DNA of 64,000 nt, from the NCBI RefSeq assembly GCF_022539665.2, contig NC_081333.1, forward strand, positions 11,530,971 through 11,594,970. Direction: 5' to 3'. Shown piece after piece: positions 33,763 through 43,257 of the stretch (position 1 is the first letter of the stretch; every line of letters begins with the position of its first letter). Below the pieces are notes generated by a model that saw only the letters and a program-made list of their open reading frames with translations, was not told where the DNA came from and made no database searches. The position numbers and the translations under genes were made by a program. Source of the stretch: Daphnia carinata (lineage: Eukaryota; Arthropoda; Branchiopoda; Diplostraca; Daphniidae).

Positions 33763-35789
33763 ATTTACTAACTTGGAATAAAACAAAAGGCTGAAGCCAA
33801 AACGGTGCCGCACTTTAATAACAAAGGGTTCCACCAGCACCTGGCGGAGCAATGTGGGGCTACATAATTCTTGTTGAATAATTTGTATTAGGATAGAGAA
33901 TTTTATCGAACGAGGATGACAGTTAATTACGTTGTTCTGTCTAAGACGCTCTCCATCTTTAGATTGGCGACATTTTGATCCTGCGATGAGTTCCTGTAGG
34001 CCTTCTACATGTATTGATGTACATCAATAAAAGGATACCTCTAGTTCATGCCTAATGTAAGTTTCATCAGCCAGCACTATCATTTTGACATTTATTTCAT
34101 GTCTATGAATGAGATTTAATAATTATTTTTGAAGACAAAAAATCTCAATTAATGGCCGGGCAAGCCAATTAATTGAAACAGTTGAACGAGACACCGAAAG
34201 TTTCCATCATGCACTAGCTCAGATGAAAGACTGGTGATTCTTGGCAGGCAGTTCAGCCTCTTCAGCGATTACGTTCACCTATAGGCAGTATGGGAATTAA
34301 CACCGACGGCATTATAATTTAATTGAAAAAATCGAACAAGAGCACACTAGATCGCTTTGGATTTAGCCCCTAGGGATGTGATGACAGTGTTCATTCATGT
34401 GCATTCTTCTGAAGCTCTTTATAAGCGGATACCTACGTCAACAAGACTTACGATATTGCAAAATTAATCATTCATTTCCTTAACCATAAAGTATACCAGG
34501 ACAAGTAAGGTACCCCTTTGCACGGACGAGCTTGACTTTTACATGTTAAGCTCCATAGGTGGCGTTCAGCAACTCGCCAGCACGCGAATTTGGAGGAGCC
34601 TTAACGTATGAATCCAAACTAGAGCACCCTAGCGGGTGAAAAGCAAAGCCATTTGCGATTTAGCACGCCATCTGCGGAGCTTGACATAGGTAGCTGAAGC
34701 TCTCTCGTACAAAAGGTACCCTTCGGTATTATTTCTGGTGAGATGAAGCGAAAATGAACAAGGCCATAGGCAGAAAAATTAAAGAACCTTAACGCCATCT
34801 AGCATCTGCGAGAAGCAGTTTTTCGTTTATAAACGTACGTTATAAACGTTACAAACGTTTTTGTTTATTCAGGTTATTTATGATTTATTCATTAACTAAT
34901 TTTAATCCTATGAGTGATAAAAGCACCATGAAAAATTGTCAAATGGTGCCCAACTTACATATCTGAGATTATAAAAAAGGACGGAGAATGTACAAAAACG
35001 TATTTCTCAGTCGTTGGATGGCGCTAATAAGTGCCGACAAACTGTACACCTTTTTTAACATGGAGTTACCGATCTCCTCTTCTTCTCTGCTCGTGGTATA
35101 ATTCACGACAAAACCGAGGGATCTTTTTGGCTTTAAGAAAATACTTATTACATCGTTTTTCACGTCAAGGTACAAGCTTAGGCATTCAATAAATGCCTGA
35201 AATTAACTTCAATACATCGTATAGAATTTTGTCAAAGGCACAGTACTATATAAAACATAGAAATACAACATATATACTTTACCAGGCATTTTCCGTCATC
35301 ATAGGCCGCATAAGTTTTAGGGCATTACTACATCGACGATAATGCCCAATGGACGCTCACTGTTCAATGGTTGCTTCTAGCACGAAGTTCAACAATGAGC
35401 TCCTAGTTGATGGTCTCTGTCTTTAATATAATAAAACACAATAACTTAGTGAGGCAAACTTCTATTCTACAACAAGAAAGGAAACAACAACAAAAAAATA
35501 AATAATGGGAAAGACAGAAATGACTCGACGTTCTGGCTTCACTTCTATCTAGATGAACTTTTCATTTCTAAAATTTTACCACAAAAATTATGCGTTCGTC
35601 ACTACTTGTTTAATTCAAGTGTAAATGATTGATTTTTTTTTTCGCAACAACCATAAAATGAAAGCAACAGGAGTTTGTAAAAATACTCTTGTGAATAAAA
35701 AGAAAATCAAAGTAGAAATAGAACGTATAAAACTTTCATATTTACGATTAAACTACGTACCTTTTAAATGCATTAGAAAAAGCAGTCAA
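33763..35789. other. repeat-like non-coding stretch
   Basis: About 2 kb without supported genes. It contains a perfect 18-bp palindrome TATTGATGTACATCAATA at 34012-34029, and several short reworded repeats (CGCCATCTGCGGAGC near 34670 and similar near 34796). A minus open frame at 34969-35175 is not recognisable. Likely decayed transposon material. Confidence 0.35.
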
Positions 35790-36350
35790 TTCTTACCCCA
35801 GGCGATCGGTGGTCTCATGTACACGAACATGCGGTTCTCGTTGCTTTATCTGTTTCTTCTTGAGCCATTCTTCAATTGCACGCTCGTCAGTGGCAATACC
35901 AACTGGTTTGGTTGGACCGAACATTGATGCTGTAATGGTACCAGCATCATATGGTCTTTCGACAGATGCGGCAACCATTGCGGAGGCTACGGCAACAGGA
36001 CCGCTTCTTTCCTCCAATGGGACTGTTCAAGTATTCAGAGATAATCTTAGTTTTTCCCGGCCGGATTTTTCACTTTCATTTTCATCTTGGTTAAAAAAAA
36101 AGGCACCTTCTTTATCACGACCGAAGGAGCAGGACCGTCACGGCCTTCTTGTCACAACAACGTACGATGATGCAGCTTCTCTGTCTCTTCCATATAGGGA
36201 AAAACCATCATGATCACGTCCACTGTATGAGCTTGGTGGATCATCACGACTACCGAACGAACCGGACACAGCGTCTCTTCTTGCACAAAAGGAATTCCTT
36301 TCAGACTGAAGACCTCCGCCACAGGCGTGATCCCTTGAATTGAATGAAAA
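35790..36350 (-). pseudogene. eIF4B-like pseudogene fragment
   Basis: The minus strand shows pieces that read like the C-terminal half of eIF4B. First comes an Asp/Arg/Gly/Ser-rich stretch (SFGSRDDPPSSYSGRD), then REKLRLSLNT, then VPLEERSGPVA, and then ASMFGPTKPVGIATDERAIEEWLKKKQ. The last compares with the eIF4B motif SIFGGAKPVDTAAREREVEERL. At least two stops and frame changes separate the pieces. A GTAAGA after the last piece looks like a kept splice donor, so the copy may be unprocessed. eIF4B stimulates the eIF4A helicase; this copy should not. Confidence 0.5.
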
Positions 36351-38160
36351 GGGATACCGTTCGCCCGCAGGTTCTAACTCAACAGACTTTAGGGTTCAAC
36401 AGATGTATATGTATAAATAACCATACTTTGTTTTGCCATGATTTCTAAAAATACCTCCATTTTGATGAATTATCCATCTTGATGCCACCACCTTTATAAC
36501 CTACTCTTGCCATCACGGGATGTCGGTGCCTCTCTTGGCGCGTTATGACAATCGGATGGAGTTAAATTTTCCTTCTTCTCGCCATTAGGAGAGGGACGGC
36601 GATCCTATACCTCCGGTTAGTGCTCGGCCCCGGTCTACCCAGGGTTTACTCGTGACGAGCTTCCTACCGGCAGGTGCTGACGTGAAGGTGAAAAAACGCT
36701 GCAACAAAACCAAACACATTTTACGTGTATCCTGCCGGTATCTTCCGGTATTGCCGGGTGTGCTAAGCATCAAACTGTGTGCATTAGAAAAAGAATCGCT
36801 TTACTGTTGACTGAAGCTGATTCTATAACTCTTCGTATTCCTTGTCGTTGTTAATTGTTTTTGTACAGCAATGGCCGGTATAAGCTGGCGAGTTCCAACC
36901 AACCTCATTACTTGGCTCAGGTAACCTAAGGACAAATTTTAAAAATGTACTTATTAGAAACAGAATTTATCCTTGAAGGCATATTTTCAGACTTTCAAAT
37001 ATACAAATCTTTTCTTAAGTTAACTAATCAACTTATCCTGTACAAAAATGCGCACTATTACGAACAACTGACAGAAACTTTTTACAGTAAAACGGTCCGT
37101 CATGACACCTTGATCACGTTAACAAAGCATGGTATTGACTAACGTAGGCCTATTTACCAGCCTGTTTTTTTTTTATTTATTTTGGAAATATGTGATCTGA
37201 AAAAATCCAGGGTCTTTTACACTACCAGGCTAATCCATCTGTCAAGCTTTGCCTACCAAATCGATCTGACTTTTCTCAAACTATGAACTTTAATTGTCAA
37301 CTCCAATTTCTTAGTAAAAAGGCATTGTGCATTTAAAGAATAAGTATTATAGAAAACGAAATCCAGTCATTGGCAACGAATCAGCAAGGAAAGTGATGTC
37401 TATGCTACATGTTACAAAGAGATAAAAACCCTGTGTGAACCATGTCTATTACAATATTAACTTGCTGTTTCATTAGTTAACAGGAAATCATTAACAAGAC
37501 AAGGTAAGAATGACGAAAACACCAATACCACCAGTGGAGGTTTGCTTCATCTGCATTCATTTTTACATTCTGTCTCGACAAATTACTCAATAGCTGAAAC
37601 ACCAATATGCAAGCAAATCAGCATTCATTTCAGGCCAATCAAGTGTGAAATCCTTCGAAAGCATATGACAGAACATGAATTAGATATGAAACATTTACCT
37701 TTTAAATTTTGTGGTATGGTCTATGGTTGGCTACTTCTATTAAGCAGATTTAAGCATATTCATAGAATAATCTCAAAAACATTCCTTTGTTAAATTTCCC
37801 AACGTGTCACACACCATTTATCAAATTGTTCATGGTGCTTCTAATAGTTATAGGATTTAAATAAGTTAACGAATAAATCATCAATAACCTGAGTAAACAA
37901 AAGCAAAAACACCATACAATATACGTACTGTTTCTCCCCGATACGTTAGATAACGCCGATGTTCTTTAAATTTTTCTCGCTATGGTCTTGCCTATATCCT
38001 TTTCATCTCTGCATCAACCGAAATGTAGATTTAAGGTGACTTAGGCCAAAAACAAAATAGACATAAATTAAATTTAATTAATGAATTTTCCTACTTTCAA
38101 CAGTAGCTGCCAGCTGAGCTGCAGAGTGCATTCATCTGCACCACTATACGCATCTACTAC

Positions 38161-38197
<37 letters not shown>

Positions 38198-38320
38198 GGT
38201 ATCGAAGAGGGTCACATTGCTCGATGATTAGCTGCCTGCATCCATGAACCTAGTGGCCATGGGGAGACTTACGAACAACCTACAAGTTCCGATTACCTCT
38301 TCTCTACCTGAGTTTGTGGG
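36351..38320. other. no supported gene
   Basis: AT-rich. Short frames at 36585-36773 (-), 36945-37142 (+) and 37542-37793 (+) have no family likeness. A run of 32 A lies at 38165-38196 and may be the tail of a retroposed sequence. Confidence 0.4.
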
Positions 38321-38354
38321 TCGATCTTCAATCGACCGATCGACCGAAGATCGA
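38321..38354. repeat. 34-nt imperfect palindrome
   Basis: TCGATCTTC and GAAGATCGA flank a core made of ATCGACCGATCGACC, which is itself self-complementary. No function assigned. Confidence 0.5.
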
Positions 38355-38439
38355 TTTTTTTGTGCCATTTTTAGCCCCTTTATAGTAGGCATGGCTTTTA
38401 TTAGTGTGCAATTTTTAACCCGTTTACAGTAGGCATGGC

Positions 38440-38728
38440 TCTTCTTTTTTCTCTTCTTTTCACTTTTCTATCCAGCGTTGCCATTTGGTGTAAATGATGT
38501 CCGAAGCGAGAAAGTAGAATCTTGCGTAATCCATTGTAATGAAGATGCTGAATGTGCCGTAATCCGATGAGATGAAGAATCTTGAGAGTCTTGAATGATG
38601 ATATGGAAGGCTGGGAGCGAAGGGAGCGTGGAGGGAAGAGAGGGCTTGGAAATTGGAAGTAGCGGGATTTGAACCCGGGACCGACAGAATACAAAGCGAG
38701 TGTGACAACCACTGTGCCAGGGCCGCAC
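38440..38728 (-). repeat. tRNA-derived SINE-like element
   Basis: The minus strand starts with a tRNA-like head, plus 38655-38728: A-box TGGCACAGTGG, a TGT-like anticodon loop, and B-box GGTTCAAATCC in a paired T arm. About 200 bases of unrelated pyrimidine-rich body follow. The anticodon stem is broken, so this is not a working tRNA-Thr. The head-plus-body layout is typical of tRNA SINEs. Confidence 0.5.
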
Positions 38729-39381
38729 ATCCACATCAAATTTTGCATTGATTGTCACCAAGATAGCCAGCCTATGTACATAACAGGTGTAAGTGAAGTA
38801 TGGCGTTATGACATAGTTCGCGGGTGCCATCCTAATTACACGGGTTCGAATCTTTGTTGTCATGCTATTAAATTTTTTTATAAAGATATTTATTTTTATA
38901 TTAATATTGATATTTATATTATATTGATATTTTTTTTAGTCTATATTATTGTGCAAAGCACCCGCTATCCCTGCCCGTCGGCTTACGTGCTGTCGCCCAC
39001 CCGAAAAGTTGCTGATATCCACGTTTCCATCCACATTGTAGCGTTCCAGAACCCCATCTCGCCGATTCACTCCCGCCGGTTGCGTTTTTGACGTAGCCCC
39101 CCGCCAGCCAATCACAGCAAATGCACAACGTGACAGCCACACAAAAGTCCGCCCCCTTTTTCCTTGTTGCTTGATAGAGAAGAGAGATGTTTTAGGCTCA
39201 CTTGTTCACTACAACACATTACTAGACATTACATTTTACCAAGAACAAACAAATGACAGACGCCGTAACCATGGCAACGTCGCCAGTCAGTACGATTGTA
39301 ACTTGCAAATAAAAATCAAAGTTGGTTTTATGCCTTGAAGAGCATATTCCCCAAAAAAAAGTGCAATAGAAAGTCGAATAA
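38729..39381. other. repeat-like interval upstream of TIM21
   Basis: Includes a second tRNA-like hint (B-box-like GGGTTCGAATC near 38840) and a GC-rich block 38960-39150 with overlapping short frames and no family likeness. The TIM21 promoter should lie at its right end. Confidence 0.35.
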
Positions 39382-40198
39382 ATGCTGTACCATAACTTCC
39401 GCATATTTTTTCAGTCAAAAATTTGCCCAAATGTAAGGGGACGAACTTTCCGTGGTTTTTATACGTGCCAAACCCTTTACGAAACCGAGAAAAGAGGAAC
39501 AAACACTGAAAAACTCGTCCTCTCAACTTCAAAAAATGATGGGGTTGGTGTTCCGTTGGGTTCCAAAGGTGTGGATGGTTAATAAAATATGTGTAATTAT
39601 TTAGTTCATTAACATCTATTTGCTTTCAGTTAAAGATGCTGGAAAAACTGTTTGGTACACTGGAATTGTAGTCATTGGCTTTCTTGCAACTGGAGCCCTT
39701 CTATTTGCTGTGATAAAAGAACTTCTGTGGAGTGAAAGCCCCCAATCTGTATACTCAGATGCCCTGAAGAAATGCACTGAATGTTCAAGAATGAAAGATT
39801 TGCTTGGGGAACCAATCACTGGGTTCTGTGATGGCTCTGGTCGGAGAGGCCGAACAAATTTAAGGTTTTAAATTAAAGAAAAAGCTAACTTGGGTCTATA
39901 AATTTTAGTTTTATTTTAATGGTGTAGGCATAGCTTTTATGTAAAAGATGGTGTAGAACACCTACAAATCAGGTAAATTGGAAACTTAATAAGAAAAACT
40001 TGGTTATACATTCATTTTCCTTTGCCCAGGTTTTATGTAAAAGGTATTCGCAACCAAGCCACGGTTAATGCAGTAATGGAAAAAACGACTGGAAAATTTG
40101 AATACAAGTACTTGGTGGCTGAAACAGAAAATTACCCAAAAGAAAAAATATTCCTTATTGATAATAGAAAATATGGGGTGAACTTACAGGAATGTTGA
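39382..40198 (+). CDS. TIMM21: TIM21, mitochondrial inner-membrane translocase subunit
   Basis: Four exons: 39382-39568, 39630-39864, 39928-39972, 40030-40198; 211 residues. TIM21 tethers the TIM23 complex to the outer-membrane TOM complex and to respiratory chain assembly. The start has a basic, hydroxylated, acid-poor stretch fitting a mitochondrial presequence. Then come KDAGKTVWYTGIVVIGFLATG (membrane segment about residues 71-90), KELLWSESPQSVYSDALKKC, FYVKDGVEHLQIRFYVKGIR and EYKYLVAETENYPKEKIFLIDNR, each matching a family block in order. It is tail-to-tail with the Ly6 gene. A diverged copy of the last coding stretch follows the stop. Confidence 0.9.
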
Positions 40199-40270
40199 AT
40201 AGCTGTCAGAGAATTACCCTAATGAAAAAATATTAATTATTGATAACAGAAAACATGTTGCAAATATTTA
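40199..40270 (+). pseudogene. tandem relic of the TIM21 terminal exon
   Basis: Right after the TIM21 stop, the sequence reads SENYPNEKILIIDNRKHVANI and a stop, clearly a diverged copy of ETENYPKEKIFLIDNRK. No upstream exon part is seen. It lies in the 3' UTR before AATAAA at 40306-40311. Confidence 0.65.
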
Positions 40271-40305
40271 GGATTTAAGAATAGTTGAAGGTGAAATTAC
40301 AAAAG

Positions 40306-40311
40306 AATAAA
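40306..40311 (+). terminator. poly(A) signal of TIM21
   Basis: AATAAA 108 bases after the stop codon. Confidence 0.45.
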
Positions 40312-40442
40312 TCCTGATACTTGTAAGTTGTGTATTTTAAAAACTTCATTGAAAGGAATTGTTCAGTCAGACGATGCAATGGACGGAATGATTTAACATG
40401 TTTAAGATGCACTTTTACAACATGGGTCATTAAAAACTACCA

Positions 40443-41128
40443 TTATGAGCGTCCTATATATATATAGGCAGAAATTGCTAAAACTCCAATAAAAATGAGA
40501 TGTAAACTGGAATGCAGTGATGCTCCTGTCAACTGTACAAAAAAATATGAATTAAATGAATAATGTATTTTCTAAAGTAAGAAACATAACACAAAATACT
40601 GTACCGTAACAAAGTAGTTGCAACGATCACCCTGGCAGCATTCTGAACACCTCCAATCGAGGTACCAAATTCTTTCACAGTAAGGTAGGGTTTCGTTCCA
40701 AGTCTTCTCACAAAAACTCTTTGTTGCACATTGTTTGGAGACATAATATTGCTTGTCAGCATTAATAGTCCAATAAGGATGACCTAATTTTTAAATGACA
40801 ATCATGCTTTATATACCATCAAACTGCACAAGATAATCATTTGTTTAAATGGGCAACATACTTCCCCATGCAATTGTTGTCAAACAATAGTCTTCCCCAG
40901 GTTCACAAGTTCTAATCGTTCTGAGACATTTCTCCGTATTTCCGTTCTGTGTAGTACAAACATAGCACTCGAGCGAATCACCTGAAGAATGCAAACAAAA
41001 ACGAGAGAATGAATGGTAACTTTGTTAAGGGTACCGAAACACTACTTTTTTAGGGAAACAACTTTACCGAAGTTAAAGAATAGAACGAAATAGAATAAAA
41101 CAGCTAAGAATTTTATGTAAACAACCAT
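40443..41128 (-). CDS. Ly6/uPAR three-finger GPI-type protein
   Basis: Minus strand, four exons from ATG 41128 to TAA 40443-40445. A signal peptide (MVVYIKFLAVLFYFVLFF) leads to LECYVC, the typical first cysteines. Twelve cysteines follow in Ly6 spacing, ending CCQGDRCN, the family's closing CC....CN signature. A final hydrophobic exon (LIFIGVLAISAYIYIG) fits a GPI-anchor signal. One N-glycosylation motif (WNETL) is seen. Arthropod relatives such as Sleepless/Quiver, Boudin and Crooked act at the cell surface in ion-channel control or septate junctions; which one this resembles is not clear. Confidence 0.85.
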
Positions 41129-41761
41129 CTTCGCTGAATGCGAAGGTCTGTTAATCTTTCCCGCAGTTTGGGAGGAATCTGTCAGTAAATGAATAAAAAT
41201 TGTTACGCCACAACAGACGAGAAGTGAAACTGGAAAAAAACACAGTAAAATGCAAAGTTACACGCCCTTAGAAGTTGCCAGATCTAATGGTTCGCGATCA
41301 AAATTCGGGTAGGTAGCTCGGCCCCGAAAACCTAAAGCCCCACGCACCGCGCCACCCACATCGAAAAAAGAAAAATTTAATCCCAATCAGTACGGGTTAT
41401 TCTCCGGTGATGGTGTCACCGGCCAATACAGTTTTGAAAATTGCACCATTTTGTATGTTACGCGGTGTTATTCACACGAATATTTTTACTATTACAAGTT
41501 AGAAAATCAATAATTTTTGGTTGAGCACCGGGACCGTGGATCAGAACGTTGGAGTTTTTGTTGTTTCAGTAACTCAAGCAACGTGAATGTGTAAAGAAGC
41601 ATAAACGTATCGAGGGGGTAGAAAAGGTCTTTTTAAATATCATTGCCAAACGGGGTACGAAAGCAACGCGATCGGGGTTTACGATCGAGGTTTGCTATTA
41701 CAATCCTGAGCAGGCAAAAAAAAATGGTGCGCTGTGTATCGAAAAACCGGCACTGAACATT
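41129..41761. other. intergenic; no gene seen
   Basis: The Ly6 promoter lies at the left end. A small hairpin CCGGTGA/TCACCGG sits near 41413-41431. Nothing else recognised. Confidence 0.35.
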
Positions 41762-42948
41762 CCAACTTGGTCTCCGTCACCTAGGCCAACTGTTTGGCTC
41801 TTGCATTGAGCCAGACAGTTGGCCTAGGTGACGGGTTTTTCGAAGTCTCTTCTAGCCAATGTACTTTTACAATTTTAACTTTATTATTATACTTATATTA
41901 ATACTTTTGCAAATTTAAAGTAGGATTTCCCAAAACAAAAATAAATCACATATCTTTTTCAGAGTTTTTGTTGTCCAAAGATATAGTGGATACATACGGT
42001 AAAAAAAATGCTTTTGTTCTCAATTTTTTTTGTTTTGGAAAAACCTACTTTATATTTCAGAGAAATCGAAAGCACTTATTAAGAGCTATTCGTTGCAATA
42101 AAAATTATTCATTTTTGACTCCTACTTTGTCCGTTAATAAATATTTTATTTTTAGATGGTTTATAGGAGGAGGGGAAACTACGATAAGTTGTAAACTTTG
42201 GGCCTTTCGTACGGGTATTTTTGATGAATGTTATGTACAATAGATGTAATATTTAGATTCCTTATAACACTAGAAATGTTTTAGTGTATATTACACAACA
42301 AAATTTGTCAAATTAGTTGAACAAACTCTAAATTATTAAAAGCCAATCATAGTCAAGAAGACAGAAGCCATTGTTTTTTGGCGGATGTTTTAAATTTCCT
42401 ATTGTTGTCTAGGTAAGAAAAAGTTTGAAAACAAGTCATGCAGTTATATATCAGTCTTGGGGTGTAGCTGTATGATATTATAATTAAAAAAACTTATTTT
42501 CTTTTCAATTGGTTTATTTTTTAATATTCATATACTTTTGTATTGCCTTGCTATACATTTTACATACATCCAAAACAATAATTAGTGAGGTAATTGCAAA
42601 AAAAGAAAGTTTTTTTTTACTTACAGTCCTGAACAAAAGGACCAAAACAATAATTAGTGAGGTAATTGCAAAAAAAGAAAGTTTTTTTTACTTACAGTCC
42701 TGAACAAACGGACAAAGGTTATTTACACTGAAAGTCACTTAAAATGTCGAAATATCAATAAAAAAAAGTCACTGAAATGTCACCTAAGCAGACGAATTTC
42801 AAACGTCAAAGCCGGTGGATAAGCAATTGCGCACAAGAAGAATACGGGCATTGGCTAGAAGAGACTTCGAAAAACCCGTCACCTAGGCCAACTGTCTGGC
42901 TCAATGCAAGAGCCAAACAGTTGGCCTAGGTGACGGAGACCAAGTTGG
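41762..42948. mobile_element. foldback/MITE-like element with hairpin-bearing inverted repeats
   Basis: 1187 bases bounded by inverted arms of about 100 bp (41762-41861 and 42850-42948), starting CCAACTTGG and ending CCAAGTTGG. Each arm contains its own hairpin: GTCACCTAGGCCAACTG... pairs over 25 bases with one mismatch around a seven-base loop (TTGCATT). The inner part is AT-rich and has no transposase: the frame 41968-42243 is low-complexity. No clear target-site duplication is visible next to the ends. Non-autonomous by its look. Confidence 0.75.
42570..42713 (+). repeat. 72-bp tandem direct duplication
   Basis: Two nearly identical 72-bp units (42570-42641, 42642-42713) beginning CCAAAACAATAATTAGTGAGG and differing at a few positions, inside the foldback element. 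Recent local duplication. Confidence 0.8.
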
Positions 42949-43257
42949 CCGAGTCCTAGTACCGTTACAGTATACTATACTACAGAAGACACAGTTACAC
43001 ACCCGTGTCTCTGTGAACAACAGGAACCAATAGCCGCAGAGATCTATGCACTACGAATAGTTTTTCTATGACGCACTAAAAGCAGGCGGGGCATATATGA
43101 GACCTTGAAACAGGATTTGCTCTGGGATTTGCTTTTGAGAGGGAGTTGATAGTAATAACAAGACTTTTAAGCGTGCGTAGAAGCTAGAAGTTTAATCGTC
43201 ACATGTTTGGTTGAAACCTTTTCCCCATTTGCTTTCAAATACCGTTTATTGAACAGA
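42949..43257 (+). promoter_or_regulatory. 5' region of the BTB gene
   Basis: 309 bases between the foldback element and the BTB start codon. No TATA box in a convincing place. The insertion of the element directly upstream could affect this promoter. Confidence 0.3.

Noticed and set aside
35809..36213. 134-codon plus frame
   Set aside because: It is the antisense shadow of the eIF4B-like pseudogene.
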